Notes under the pieces: model-generated | The model's input: the letters and a program-made list of their open reading frames with translations, nothing else | What the model was told of the DNA's origin: nothing | The model's database searches: none | NCBI RefSeq assembly: GCF_008763945.1 | Contig: NZ_VTQH01000001.1 | Location: 930,110-994,109 of the forward strand | Reading direction: 5' to 3' | DNA from: Microbacterium testaceum StLB037 | GTDB taxonomy: Bacteria > Actinomycetota > Actinomycetes > Actinomycetales > Microbacteriaceae | DNA length: 64,000 nt | Shown here: one piece after another, positions 35,979 through 44,883 of the stretch | How the letters are laid out: each line of letters begins with the position of its first letter | Position numbering within the stretch: the stretch's first letter is position 1 | Program-made: the position numbers and the translations under genes

Positions 35979-38042
35979 ATGTCCGACATCACCACTCGCA
36001 CCCGGCGCGCCCATACGGCCGCCACCGACACGGTCATGACCCACCGCATGATCATGTTCGTGATCTTCGGTCTCATGGCCGGCATGTTCCTCTCCGCCCT
36101 CGACCAGACCGTCGTCGGCACCTCGATCCGCACGATCGGCGACGACCTGCAGGGCCTGAGCCTGCAGGCCTGGGTCACCACGGCCTACCTCATCGTGTCG
36201 ACGATCTCGACGCCCATCTACGGCAAGCTCTCCGACATCTTCGGTCGGCGCCCGCTGTTCCTGATCGCCATCCTGATCTTCATCATCGGGTCGGTGCTGG
36301 CGAGCTTCTCGACCTCGATGGTCGAGCTCGCGGCCTTCCGCGCCATCCAGGGCCTTGGCGCCGGTGGCCTGATGTCGATGCCGTTGGCGATCATGGGCGA
36401 CATCCTCGCCCCGCGCGAGCGCGCGAAGTACCAGGGGTACTTCCTCGCCGTCTTCGGCATCTCGAGCGTCATCGGCCCGCTCGTCGGCGGCCTGTTCGCC
36501 GGCGCGAGCGAGATCCTCTTCATCACCGGATGGCGCTGGGTCTTCCTCATCAACGTGCCGATCGGCATCGTCGCGCTGGGTGTCGTCTGGCGCTTCCTGC
36601 ACATTCCGAAGCAGCCGCGCCATTCCGTGCGCATCGACTGGTGGGGTGCCACCACGGTCATCGTCGCGCTCGTCCCGCTGCTGCTCGTGGCCGAACAGGG
36701 CCGCGAGTGGGGCTGGGGCTCGCCGATCGCGATCGCCTGCTACGTCGTCGGAGCCCTCGGCGTCGCGGCCTTCGTCATCGTCGAGACCCTGATGAAGGAC
36801 GACGCGCTCATCCCGCTGAAGCTCTTCCGGTCGCCGACCTTCTCGATGGCCACCATCATCGGCGTGCTCGTCGGCTTCGGCATGTTCGGCGCGATGCTGA
36901 CCCTGCCGCTGTACCTGCAGCTCGTGCTCGGCTCGACGCCCACGCAGAGCGGGTTCGAGATGCTGCCGATGATCCTCGGCCTCATGATCGCCTCGATCAC
37001 GAGCGGACAGATCATCGCCCGCACCGGGCGATACCGCATGTTCCCGATCCTCGGCACCGCGCTCATGTCGGTCGGCTTCTTCCTGCTGACCTTCCTGAAG
37101 TACGACAGCCCCTACTGGCACGTCGCGATCGCGATGCTCGTGATCGGTCTGGGCCTCGGTCAGCTGATGCAGACGCTGACCATCGCGAGCCAGAACTCGG
37201 TGGGCCTGCGCGACATGGGCGTGGCCACGAGCGGCTCGACGTTCTTCCGCCAGATCGGTGGAACGCTGGGCACCGCGGTGCTGCTGTCGCTGCTGTTCAC
37301 GCTCGTGCCGACCAACATCGTCGGCTCGTTCTCCGACCGCTCCACGCTCACCGATGCGCTCGACGCCGCCCTCGATCCCACGGTGTCGTCGGCCCCCGCG
37401 AACGAGAAGATCATGTCGACGATCTACGCACCGATCGTCACCCAGGCGACCCAGGCGACGACGCAGCAGCTTCAGCAGGGAGTGCAGCAGGCGACGGATG
37501 CCGCGACCCAGGCTGTCGCCGCGCAGGTCGCCGCGGGGCAGATCCCCGCCTCGGCGCAGGCTCAAGCGACGCAGGCCGCCGTGACGCGGGCCGTTCAGGG
37601 CGCCGCGACGCAGATCCAACAGCAGGTGCCCGTCGCGCGAGTGGCGGCGGACGGGACGGTCACGCTCGACTTCTCGAACGCGACCGAGCGCGCCGCGTAC
37701 GTGGACACGGTGGCGACCGCCCTCGAGGACCGCTTCGCCGCGGGGGACGAGAACGCCTCGGTCGGCAGCTCGACCCTCGACGACACCTCGTTCCTGGTCG
37801 GCGCCGACCCGCGGTTGACCAAGCCGATCCTCGTCGGCTTCAACTCCTCGTCGACGACCGTCTACTGGACCGCGATGGGCGTGGTGCTGCTCGCCTTCGT
37901 GCTGTCGCTGTTCTTCCGCACCCCGCCCCTGCGATCGAAGTCGGCTCTCCAGGAGGCCGCCGACGAACGCCGAGGCAAGGACAAGGAAGAAGAGGACGCG
38001 GATGCGGCCGCGGCTCAGACCGGAGCACTGATCGCGCCCTGA
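35979..38042 (+). CDS. MFS multidrug exporter, EmrB/QacA (DHA2) family with a large external loop
   Basis: A 687-residue proton-driven exporter with about 14 membrane spans. Seen: ALDQTVVGTSI in the first span region, GKLSDIFGRRPLF (motif A, loop 2-3), FRAIQGLGAGGLMSMPLAI and FGISSVIGPLVGG (motif C, span 5). Family members have about 500 residues; the extra length is a 160-residue hydrophilic insert between the last two spans (about 450-615), rich in Ala, Gln and Thr (QATQATTQQLQQGVQQATD), then a span near 625-645 and a charged tail. Drug efflux is inferred from family. It is controlled by a palindromic operator upstream. Confidence 0.93.
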   Translation: MSDITTRTRRAHTAATDTVMTHRMIMFVIFGLMAGMFLSALDQTVVGTSIRTIGDDLQGLSLQAWVTTAYLIVSTISTPIYGKLSDIFGRRPLFLIAILIFIIGSVLASFSTSMVELAAFRAIQGLGAGGLMSMPLAIMGDILAPRERAKYQGYFLAVFGISSVIGPLVGGLFAGASEILFITGWRWVFLINVPIGIVALGVVWRFLHIPKQPRHSVRIDWWGATTVIVALVPLLLVAEQGREWGWGSPIAIACYVVGALGVAAFVIVETLMKDDALIPLKLFRSPTFSMATIIGVLVGFGMFGAMLTLPLYLQLVLGSTPTQSGFEMLPMILGLMIASITSGQIIARTGRYRMFPILGTALMSVGFFLLTFLKYDSPYWHVAIAMLVIGLGLGQLMQTLTIASQNSVGLRDMGVATSGSTFFRQIGGTLGTAVLLSLLFTLVPTNIVGSFSDRSTLTDALDAALDPTVSSAPANEKIMSTIYAPIVTQATQATTQQLQQGVQQATDAATQAVAAQVAAGQIPASAQAQATQAAVTRAVQGAATQIQQQVPVARVAADGTVTLDFSNATERAAYVDTVATALEDRFAAGDENASVGSSTLDDTSFLVGADPRLTKPILVGFNSSSTTVYWTAMGVVLLAFVLSLFFRTPPLRSKSALQEAADERRGKDKEEEDADAAAAQTGALIAP

Positions 38043-38062
38043 CACCGGTTCGCCCGCGAGGA

Positions 38063-38093
38063 GGGCGGGGTCGTCTTCGGACGCCCCGCCCTT
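38063..38093. terminator. Terminator between exporter and acyl-CoA ligase genes
   Basis: AGGGCGGGG (38063-38071) pairs with CCCCGCCCT (38085-38093) around 13 bases, between two convergent stops. Confidence 0.75.
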
Positions 38094-38118
38094 CGTGCTT
38101 CCCGGCGCGGGCGCCGCC

Positions 38119-39702
38119 TCAGGCGGTCTCGCGCGCCCGCAGGTCCTTGCGCAGGATCTTGCCCGAGGTGGATTTCGGGATGATGTCGATGAACTCGACC
38201 CGGCGCACCTTCTTGTGCGGCGCCACCTCCCCGGCGACGAAGGCCATCACGTCGGCGGCGCTCAGACCGGAGTCGGGGGCCGCCACGACGAACGCCTTCG
38301 GGATCTCCTCCCCGTCGTCGGCGCGCACGCCGATGACCGCGGCATCCTGAATCTGCGGGTGAGACAGCAGCAGGGCCTCGAGCTCCGCGGGGGCGATCTG
38401 GTAGCCGTGGTACTTGATGAGCTCCTTGAGGCGATCGACGATCGTGAAGAACCCGTCGACATGGTGCACGCCGATGTCTCCGGTGTGGAGGAAGCCGTCG
38501 GCATCCAGCGTCTCGGCGGTCGCGTCGGGGCGGTTCAGGTAGCCGAGCATGACGTTCGGCCCGCGCACCCAGATCTCTCCGGGGGCGGTGAACCCGTCGT
38601 CGCCGTGCTCCTCGAGGTCGGCCCCGGTCTCGGGGTCGACGAGCCGGGCGTCGCACCCCGGCAGCAGCACGCCGACCGAGCTGACGGGCATGTCGGAGTC
38701 CGCCGGGATCGCGTGCGAGACGGGGCTCAGTTCGCTCATTCCGTAGCCCTGGAAGAAGCGGGCGCCGATGCGCCGGCCCGCGGTCTCGGCCGTCTCGCCG
38801 TCGAGCGGAGCCGCGCCGGAGAACACGCTGTGGACGCTCGAGAGGTCGAACTGATCGACCGCCGGGTGCTTCGCGAGGGCGACGGCGATGGGCGGGGCGA
38901 TGAAGAGGAAGGTGCAGCGTTGGTCCTGCACGATCCGCAGGAACTCCATCAGGTCGAAGCGCGGCATGGTGACGAGCGTCGCCCGCTGACGCAAAGCGAG
39001 GTTCAGCAGCACGGTCATGCCGTAGATGTGGAAGAAGGGCAGCACGGCGAGCACGCGATCATCGGGACCGATCTCGATCACCGGCCGGCACTGGTGCACA
39101 TTCGCGACGAGGTTGCGGTGCGAGAGCATGACGCCCTTGGGAACGCCCGTGGTCCCCGACGAATACGGCAGCACGGCGACGTGGGTGGCGGGGTCGAAAC
39201 GCACCTCGGGAGGGGTGCGCCCCTCCGCGAGCAACGAGCGGAGGTCGGGGTGCCCCTCCGCCCCGTCGAGGACGATCACGTGGTCGTCCGGAATGCCCAC
39301 GGCCTGCGCCGCCTGGTGCGCCTGCGACAGCAGCGGCGTCACGGTCACGAGCCAGGTGGCCGCGGCATCCCTCAGCTGTTTCTCGATCTCGCCCGCGGTG
39401 TAGAGGGAGTTGACGGTCGTCACGATGGAGCCCGCTCGCAGGATGCCATGGAACACCGTCGCGAAAGCGGGCACGTTCGGGCAGAGCATCGCGACGACCG
39501 TCTCGGTGTCGGCACCGCGGGCGGCGAGGGCCCCCGCGAAGGCGTCGACCTGGGCGCGCAGGGCACCGTAGGTCGTCTCGGCGCCGCTGGCCGGATCGAC
39601 CAGCGCGACGCGACCGAGGTCGGACTCTTCGAGCGAGCCGAACAGATAGTCGTAGATGCTCTGGTCGGGGATCTCGATGCTCGGGTACGGGCTCTGGAAC
39701 AC
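38119..39702 (-). CDS. Acyl/aryl-CoA ligase (4-coumarate:CoA ligase-like, ANL superfamily)
   Basis: Activates a carboxylic acid with ATP and CoA through an acyl-adenylate; 527 residues. Seen: P-loop YSSGTTGVPKGVMLSH (about 176-191), FFHIYGM, FQGYGMSE, TGDIG and the hinge region IVDRLKELIKYHGYQIAPAELE, ending with the catalytic lysine in SGKILRKDL (about 516). YHG replaces the more usual YKG in the hinge. The substrate (phenylpropanoid, fatty or other aromatic acid) cannot be chosen. GTG start with ribosome site GAGGGAG. Monocistronic. Confidence 0.92.
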   Translation of the reverse strand: MFQSPYPSIEIPDQSIYDYLFGSLEESDLGRVALVDPASGAETTYGALRAQVDAFAGALAARGADTETVVAMLCPNVPAFATVFHGILRAGSIVTTVNSLYTAGEIEKQLRDAAATWLVTVTPLLSQAHQAAQAVGIPDDHVIVLDGAEGHPDLRSLLAEGRTPPEVRFDPATHVAVLPYSSGTTGVPKGVMLSHRNLVANVHQCRPVIEIGPDDRVLAVLPFFHIYGMTVLLNLALRQRATLVTMPRFDLMEFLRIVQDQRCTFLFIAPPIAVALAKHPAVDQFDLSSVHSVFSGAAPLDGETAETAGRRIGARFFQGYGMSELSPVSHAIPADSDMPVSSVGVLLPGCDARLVDPETGADLEEHGDDGFTAPGEIWVRGPNVMLGYLNRPDATAETLDADGFLHTGDIGVHHVDGFFTIVDRLKELIKYHGYQIAPAELEALLLSHPQIQDAAVIGVRADDGEEIPKAFVVAAPDSGLSAADVMAFVAGEVAPHKKVRRVEFIDIIPKSTSGKILRKDLRARETA

Positions 39703-39805
39703 GGTTCTCTCCCTCGAAAACGCCGGCGGCTTCGTCGCCGTGCGCTCATCCTGGCATCGGTGGGACGCGGTGTCATCCCGGACGGCATCGGCTCTCGGCG
39801 CCCGC

Positions 39806-41044
39806 TCAGGTGAGTGCGAGCACCACTCCCCCGGCGGCGCCCACGAGCACGACGGCCCACGCCGGTACGCGGAACGCCGTGAGCAGGACGAAGCCGACCA
39901 CGGCGAGCAGGAACGCTCCCGCGCTGGTCACCGCCGTAGTGAAGACCGGGGTGTACAGGGCGGCCCCCAGGATGCCGACGACCGCGGCGCCCGCGCCCCG
40001 CATCGCGGCCCGCACCCGGGGCCTGTCGCGCACGGCGTCCCAGAACGGCAGCACCGCGACGAGCACGAGGTATCCGGGGGCGAAGATCGCGGCGAGCGCG
40101 AGCGCCGCACCCGCGATACCGCCGGGGCCGACGGAGGACAGCGCGCCCAGGTAGGCCGAGAACGTGAAGAGCGGGCCGGGCACGGCCTGGGCCGCCCCGT
40201 ACCCGCTGAGGAAGGCCTCGGGCGACACCCACCCGGTCTCGACCACGCCGGCCTGCAGCAGGGGGAGCACGACGTGTCCGCCGCCGAACACGAGGGCGCC
40301 CGAGCGGAAGAAAGCGTCGACGAGGGAGACATCCGCCGACCCGGTCACCGCAGCCAGGATCGGGAGCCCCCCGAGTCCCCCGGCGAAGAGGACGAGACAC
40401 GTCACCGCGACCCCGCGCGGAACACCGAACGCCGGCAGTGCGGGCGCGAAGGGTTCCGGCGCAGCGCCGAGGAGCAGCAGCCCGCCGAGCACGCCCACGG
40501 CGAGCGCGCCGAGCTGGCCCGGCGCTCCCGGCAGAAGGAGCGCGAGCGCGAGACCCGCGACGGCGAGACCCGCGCGCGGGGCGTCGGGGGTGAGGGTGCG
40601 GGCCATGCCCCACACCGCCTGGGCGACGATGGCCACCGCCACGATCTGCAGGCCCGACAGTACGCCCGCGGCGATCGGGCCCCCGAGCAGGGACGCTCCG
40701 CCCGCGAACGCGACGAGCAGGACGGCCGAGGGCAGGGTGAAGGCGACGAAGGCGGCGAGCGCCCCCAGGATCCCGGCGCGCTGGAGCCCCATCGCGAAGC
40801 CGACCTGGCTCGACGCGGGGCCGGGAAGGAACTGGCAGAGGGCGACGAGGTCGGCGTAGGCGCGGTCGTCCATCCACTTCCGCCGCACGACGAGGTCGTC
40901 ACGGAAGTAGCCGAGGTGCGCCACCGGGCCGCCGAACGAGGTGACGCCCAGGCGTAGGAAGGCGAGGAAGACCTCGCTCACTCGACCAGACCTCTGCACC
41001 CGCCCATCCTTCCCCCGCGGGGGAAACGGCGGGTGAATCGTCAC
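39806..41044 (-). CDS. chrA: Chromate transporter family protein (ChrA, two-domain)
   Basis: A 412-residue membrane protein with two homologous CHR halves (about 22-190 and 225-400) and about 10-12 spans. Seen: LRLGVTSFGGPVAHLGYFRDDLV and LVALCQFLPGPASSQVGFAMG in the first half, FRSGALVFGGGHVVLPLLQ and GYGAAQAVPGPLFTFSAYLG in the second. The family exports chromate with proton motive force, though many members have unknown anions. The GTG at 41044 overlaps the oxidoreductase stop (GTGA), so the two are coupled; a later GTG (VSEVFLAF) is an alternative start. Confidence 0.9.
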   Translation of the reverse strand: MTIHPPFPPRGKDGRVQRSGRVSEVFLAFLRLGVTSFGGPVAHLGYFRDDLVVRRKWMDDRAYADLVALCQFLPGPASSQVGFAMGLQRAGILGALAAFVAFTLPSAVLLVAFAGGASLLGGPIAAGVLSGLQIVAVAIVAQAVWGMARTLTPDAPRAGLAVAGLALALLLPGAPGQLGALAVGVLGGLLLLGAAPEPFAPALPAFGVPRGVAVTCLVLFAGGLGGLPILAAVTGSADVSLVDAFFRSGALVFGGGHVVLPLLQAGVVETGWVSPEAFLSGYGAAQAVPGPLFTFSAYLGALSSVGPGGIAGAALALAAIFAPGYLVLVAVLPFWDAVRDRPRVRAAMRGAGAAVVGILGAALYTPVFTTAVTSAGAFLLAVVGFVLLTAFRVPAWAVVLVGAAGGVVLALT

Positions 41045-41997
41045 GCCGTGTCAGAGCGCAGCAGCTCGTCCACGAGCGTCAGAGTGAGGCCCGTGAGGTG
41101 CTGGTCCTCGGCGATGTCGGCGCCGGCCACGGCGTCGCGGAATCGCTCGACCTCGCCCACCATCGGGTTCGACGGGGCTTCGACCTCGACCACCTCGACC
41201 TCGCCGTCGCGCGGCGTCAGGGTCAGCCGTCGGGGAGCGTCGATCGCGTCGATGGACAACGACGCGTCCTCGCCCTGGAGCTCGCTCGGCAGGGACGTGT
41301 CGGTGATCTTCGACCATGCGATGTCGGCGACGAAGCCGTCGTAGGCCGCGAGCGCGCTGCCGAGCCCGTCGGTTCCCGACGCGATGCCCACGCGCACGCC
41401 GTCGATCGAGCGCGGGGCGCCGAAGAGCCGGACCAGGGCGTGCAGCGGGTACACCCCGAGGTCGCGCAGGGCGCTTCCGCCCAGGGCCGGGTCGAAGATG
41501 TTCGTCTGCTCGCCCGCGAGCACGTGGTCGTACCGCGCGGAACGCTTCTCGTACCGGAACGAGACGCGGCGCAGCGTTCCCAGACGCGGCAGCAGACCTC
41601 GAACCGTCTCGAGCCCGGGGTCGTAGCCCGAGCGCATCGCCTCGAGCAGCACCACACCTCGTTCGCGGGCATGCGAGACCGCGGCATCCCACTCCCCCGC
41701 CGACAGCACGGCGGGCTTCTCCACGAACACCGGGATGCCGGCATCCACCGCCTCCCGTATCTGCTCCGCATGCAGTGCGTTGGGGCTGGCGAGGTACACC
41801 GCGTCGACGTCGTCCGCGGCAAGCAGGTCGGCGAGCCCGACGGCGGTGTGCGGTGCCCCGATCGTGTCGGCGAACGCCCTCGCCCGCTCCGCGTCGCGGG
41901 ATGCCACCCGCGTCACCTCGACGCCCTCGACGACGGCGACCGCCTCGGCGAAGCGCTCTGAGATGGAACTGGTGCCGATGATTCCGATGCCGGTCAT
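41041..41997 (-). CDS. Gfo/Idh/MocA-family NAD(P)-dependent oxidoreductase
   Basis: A 318-residue dehydrogenase of sugars or related polyols, substrate unknown. Seen: N-terminal Rossmann motif GIIGTSSISERFAEAV (about 4-19), ASPNALHAEQ, the conserved EKP (about 92-94) whose lysine is catalytic in the family, and a C-terminal alpha/beta domain with GGSALRDLGVYPLH, the dimer and substrate region. It is coupled by overlap to the transporter gene after it, an unusual pairing. A clear promoter was not found. Confidence 0.9.
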   Translation of the reverse strand: MTGIGIIGTSSISERFAEAVAVVEGVEVTRVASRDAERARAFADTIGAPHTAVGLADLLAADDVDAVYLASPNALHAEQIREAVDAGIPVFVEKPAVLSAGEWDAAVSHARERGVVLLEAMRSGYDPGLETVRGLLPRLGTLRRVSFRYEKRSARYDHVLAGEQTNIFDPALGGSALRDLGVYPLHALVRLFGAPRSIDGVRVGIASGTDGLGSALAAYDGFVADIAWSKITDTSLPSELQGEDASLSIDAIDAPRRLTLTPRDGEVEVVEVEAPSNPMVGEVERFRDAVAGADIAEDQHLTGLTLTLVDELLRSDTA

Positions 41998-42110
41998 GGA
42001 TTCATCTTCGCAAAGCGGCGCGCCGTCACGGGGTGCGCGATACGTCCCACGGGAGCGGGAAACGTGCCGATAGGATCGCGCCGATCCACTCGCCCGAAGC
42101 CCGAGGCCCC

Positions 42111-43271
42111 ATGAACATCACCCGCGCCGAGCACCGTCGTCGCGCCTCTCGCCGTGTCCGTCGTCGTCGCACGATCAGCGCCGCCATCGCGGTCGCGCTC
42201 ATCGGCGTCGGTGTCGCCGCGGTGGCGTGGACCCGCGTTCCCCCGTCGTCTCCCGAGGTCGCCGAGACCACCGCGAGCGCCACCCCCTCGCCGACGCCGA
42301 CGCCGACCCCGACCCCCACGCCCCTCACCCCGGCCCAGTCCCTGCTCGCCTCCTCCTCCGACCCGAACACGTGCGCGGTGTCGTTCGCCGGCGACGGGAT
42401 CACCCTCGACCCGCAGCTGCAGGCGCAGGGCGCGCGCTACCAGAACCTACCGATCCCCCACGCCGAGGGCCGCGTCTTCGCCGGGTGGTACGAGGCGGCG
42501 TCCGATGCGACCGCCCTGACGCAGAGCGCCCGGCGCAACGGCGCCGACCTCGTCTCGTGCACCGACCGGCAGCGGACGCTCCACGCGGGGTGGACGACAC
42601 CCGAGGCGAATAAGGCCGAGGCCGCCGGCATCCCGATCCTGATGTACCACCAGTTCACGCGGAACCCGCAGGGCGAGGACAACTGGCTGCGGCTGAACTA
42701 TGCCTACATCGGCGATTTCGACGCGCAGATGGCCCACATCCAGCAGTCGGACTTCTACCTCCCGACCTGGGACGAGCTCAGCGCGTTCATCGACGGGAAG
42801 CTCTTCCTGCCGAAGCACTCGGTGGTCATCACCGACGACGACGCCGACAGCACGTGGCTCGAGCTGGCCGCCCCGATCGTGAACGACCGGAAGCTGCTGA
42901 CCACCTCGTTCGTGATCACGTCGGCGCGCACCGAGGGCACCCCCAATCCCTTCGTCCTGCAGCGCTCGCACACGCACGACATGCACCGCGCCGGCGCGAA
43001 CGGCAAGGGGCGGATGGTCAACGACGACGCCGACACGATCGCGGCGGATCTCGATCGCTCGGCGCAGATCCTGGGCGCGAAAGAGGTCGTCGCCTACCCC
43101 TACGGTCACTACAACGACACGACCAAGGAGGGCGTGCGCCGGGCGGGATTCGAACTCGCCCGGACGATCGAGCACGGGTACGTGCGCATCGGCACCGATA
43201 AACTCGCTCTGCCCGTCATCCGTGTGGACTACGGAATGACGGTCGACGATCTCAAGAAAGAGATCGGCTGA
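42111..43271 (+). CDS. IcaB/PgaB-like polysaccharide deacetylase with an InlB-type repeat
   Basis: A 386-residue envelope protein. A very basic start (EHRRRASRRVRRRR) precedes one membrane span (about 25-45) and a linker with (TP)n repeats (about 62-78). Residues about 95-180 look like one InlB/Listeria-Bacteroides repeat (LPIPHAEG, VFAGWYE, TLHAGWT). The catalytic domain (about 190-386) has PILMYHQF, VVITDDDADS where the family usually has TFDDG, the His motif SHTHDMH and YPYGHYND. It probably N-deacetylates a wall or exopolysaccharide. A glycosyltransferase gene follows. ATG 42111 chosen because the basic/TM signal follows it. Confidence 0.82.
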   Translation: MNITRAEHRRRASRRVRRRRTISAAIAVALIGVGVAAVAWTRVPPSSPEVAETTASATPSPTPTPTPTPTPLTPAQSLLASSSDPNTCAVSFAGDGITLDPQLQAQGARYQNLPIPHAEGRVFAGWYEAASDATALTQSARRNGADLVSCTDRQRTLHAGWTTPEANKAEAAGIPILMYHQFTRNPQGEDNWLRLNYAYIGDFDAQMAHIQQSDFYLPTWDELSAFIDGKLFLPKHSVVITDDDADSTWLELAAPIVNDRKLLTTSFVITSARTEGTPNPFVLQRSHTHDMHRAGANGKGRMVNDDADTIAADLDRSAQILGAKEVVAYPYGHYNDTTKEGVRRAGFELARTIEHGYVRIGTDKLALPVIRVDYGMTVDDLKKEIG

Positions 43272-43329
43272 CCTCCGACAACCGGAGAATACCGAGAGGG
43301 AATGCCCGCGTCATGCGGCATGTCCTAGG

Positions 43330-43345
43330 GCCCACTGAGGTGGGC
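43330..43345 (+). terminator. Small hairpin after the deacetylase gene
   Basis: GCCCAC (43330-43335) pairs with GTGGGC (43340-43345) around TGAG, in the 175-base gap before the glycosyltransferase. There is no T tract. The rest of the gap shows nothing clear apart from inverted GATCTC/GAGATC. Confidence 0.4.
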
Positions 43346-43446
43346 ATCCGTGATCTCTCAGGTAAGTACGCCAGACTTTGAGATCGGGCACGCGTCGGCC
43401 GGTCTGCGCTGTTCATTTCTGTCTTACCGAGAAAACGCGAGCACCT

Positions 43447-44574
43447 ATGGACCTTTCCGTCATCGTTCCGACCTTCAACGAGGGTCCGAACGTCGCCGAG
43501 CTCGTCCGACGGACCACGCAGGCGTTGCTCGGACGGACGGTGGAGGTCATCTTCGTCGACGACTCCACCGACGACACCCCCGACATCATCCGGGCCGTGG
43601 CTGCGGCATCCGAGATCCCGGTGCGTCTGATCCACCGCGACAACCCGGTGGGCGGTCTGGGCGGGGCCGTGGTCGAGGGCATCCGCGCCGCGGAGTCCGA
43701 CCGGTGCGTCGTGATGGACGGCGACCTGCAGCACCCGCCGGAGGTCATCGCCGACATGCTCGCCCGGGCGGAGGTCGGCGATGCCGATGTCGTCGTCGCC
43801 TCCCGCTACGTCGCCGGCGGCACCTCGGACGGTCTCGCCAACGCCGTGCGCACCACCGTGTCGCGCGCGTCGACGCTGCTGACCAAGGCGATGTTCCCGC
43901 GCAAGCTCGCCAACTGCACCGACCCGATGACGGGGTTCTTCCTCGTGGACCGTCGCGCTCTCGAGATCGAGACGCTGCAGCCGCGCGGCTTCAAGATCCT
44001 GCTCGAGATCCTCGCCCGCAAGCAGATGCGCGTGGCCGAGGTCCCCTTCTCGTTCGCACCCCGCTTCGCGGGTGAGTCGAAGGCGTCGTTCAGCCAGGGC
44101 ATGCGCTTCCTGCTGCAGCTGACGATGCTCCGCTTCGGGCGCATGTCGGCGTTCGCCGTCGTCGGCGGGCTCGGCGCCCTGGCCAACCTCGCGATCATGT
44201 GGGGACTGCAGGCGTTCGGGATGCAGTACCTGATCGCCGCGGTCGTCGCGAGCATCGTGACGATCATCGCGAACTTCATCGCCCTCGAATATCTCGTGTT
44301 CGCCGACATGCGCGCCGAGTCCGGGCTCATGCGGCACCGCTTCATCAAGTCGTTCACCTTCAACGGCGTCGAGGCGATCATCCGCATCCCCGTGATCTGG
44401 GTTCTCGTCAGCCAGGCGCACATGCCCAGCGTCATCGCCGCGGCCCTGACCCTGATCGCCGCGTTCGTGGTGCGCTTCGTGTTCCACGCGCTCGTGGTCT
44501 ACGCCCCCAAGAAGAGCCGCGTCGGCAAGGCCGTCCGCTCCATCGAGCCCCTCGAAGACGAAGTCACCGCCTGA
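43447..44574 (+). CDS. Polyprenyl-phosphate glycosyltransferase fused to GtrA (GT2-GtrA)
   Basis: A 375-residue membrane protein. The N-terminal GT2 domain (about 1-220) resembles dolichol-phosphate mannose synthase: SVIVPTFNEGPNV, FVDDSTDDT, DGDLQHPPE (metal-binding DGD, about 91-93) and DPMTGFFLVDR. The C-terminal GtrA domain (about 230-365) has four spans. Such fusions attach a sugar to polyprenyl phosphate and help flip it for use outside the membrane. With the deacetylase gene before it, a role in envelope glycans is likely. Transcribed from an upstream region with no clear -10. Confidence 0.92.
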   Translation: MDLSVIVPTFNEGPNVAELVRRTTQALLGRTVEVIFVDDSTDDTPDIIRAVAAASEIPVRLIHRDNPVGGLGGAVVEGIRAAESDRCVVMDGDLQHPPEVIADMLARAEVGDADVVVASRYVAGGTSDGLANAVRTTVSRASTLLTKAMFPRKLANCTDPMTGFFLVDRRALEIETLQPRGFKILLEILARKQMRVAEVPFSFAPRFAGESKASFSQGMRFLLQLTMLRFGRMSAFAVVGGLGALANLAIMWGLQAFGMQYLIAAVVASIVTIIANFIALEYLVFADMRAESGLMRHRFIKSFTFNGVEAIIRIPVIWVLVSQAHMPSVIAAALTLIAAFVVRFVFHALVVYAPKKSRVGKAVRSIEPLEDEVTA

Positions 44575-44603
44575 GCCACGGCGCCGCCCGGCGCCTCCCG
44601 GCG

Positions 44604-44609
44604 TACGCT
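44604..44609 (+). promoter_or_regulatory. -10 hexamer TACGCT for the glutaredoxin gene (leaderless)
   Basis: TACGCT ends six bases before ATG 44616; the gap is GGAGGC, so a very close ribosome site also exists. Confidence 0.55.
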
Positions 44610-44615
44610 GGAGGC

Positions 44616-44873
44616 ATGTCCTCCGACGCACCCATCCGTATGTTCGGCGCCGACTGGTGTCGCGATTGCCTCCGCACCAAGAAGCAGCTCGACGAGCTCG
44701 GCATCGACTACGAGTACATCGACCTCGTTGCCGACCCTGCCGCAGCCGACGTCGCCAAAGAGATCTCCGGCCGCACGAGCATCCCCGTGGTCGTCTACCC
44801 GGATTCCAGCCACCACGTCGAGCCGTCGAACGCCGACGTCGAGAGCAAGCTCCGCGAGCTGTCGCTGATCTGA
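44616..44873 (+). CDS. Glutaredoxin-like (mycoredoxin-type) protein
   Basis: An 85-residue thiol-disulfide oxidoreductase. Seen: FGADWCRDCLRTK with the CxxC centre (WCRDC, about 14-17), IDYEYIDLVADP, and TSIPVVVYPDSSHHVEPS, which contains the cis-Pro needed for thiol binding. Actinobacterial mycoredoxins usually have WC-x-x-C with hydrophobic or Gly residues; Arg-Asp in between is less common. It is followed ten bases later by an amidohydrolase gene, so the two are probably cotranscribed. Confidence 0.88.
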   Translation: MSSDAPIRMFGADWCRDCLRTKKQLDELGIDYEYIDLVADPAAADVAKEISGRTSIPVVVYPDSSHHVEPSNADVESKLRELSLI

Positions 44874-44883
44874 TCGCGACGGC

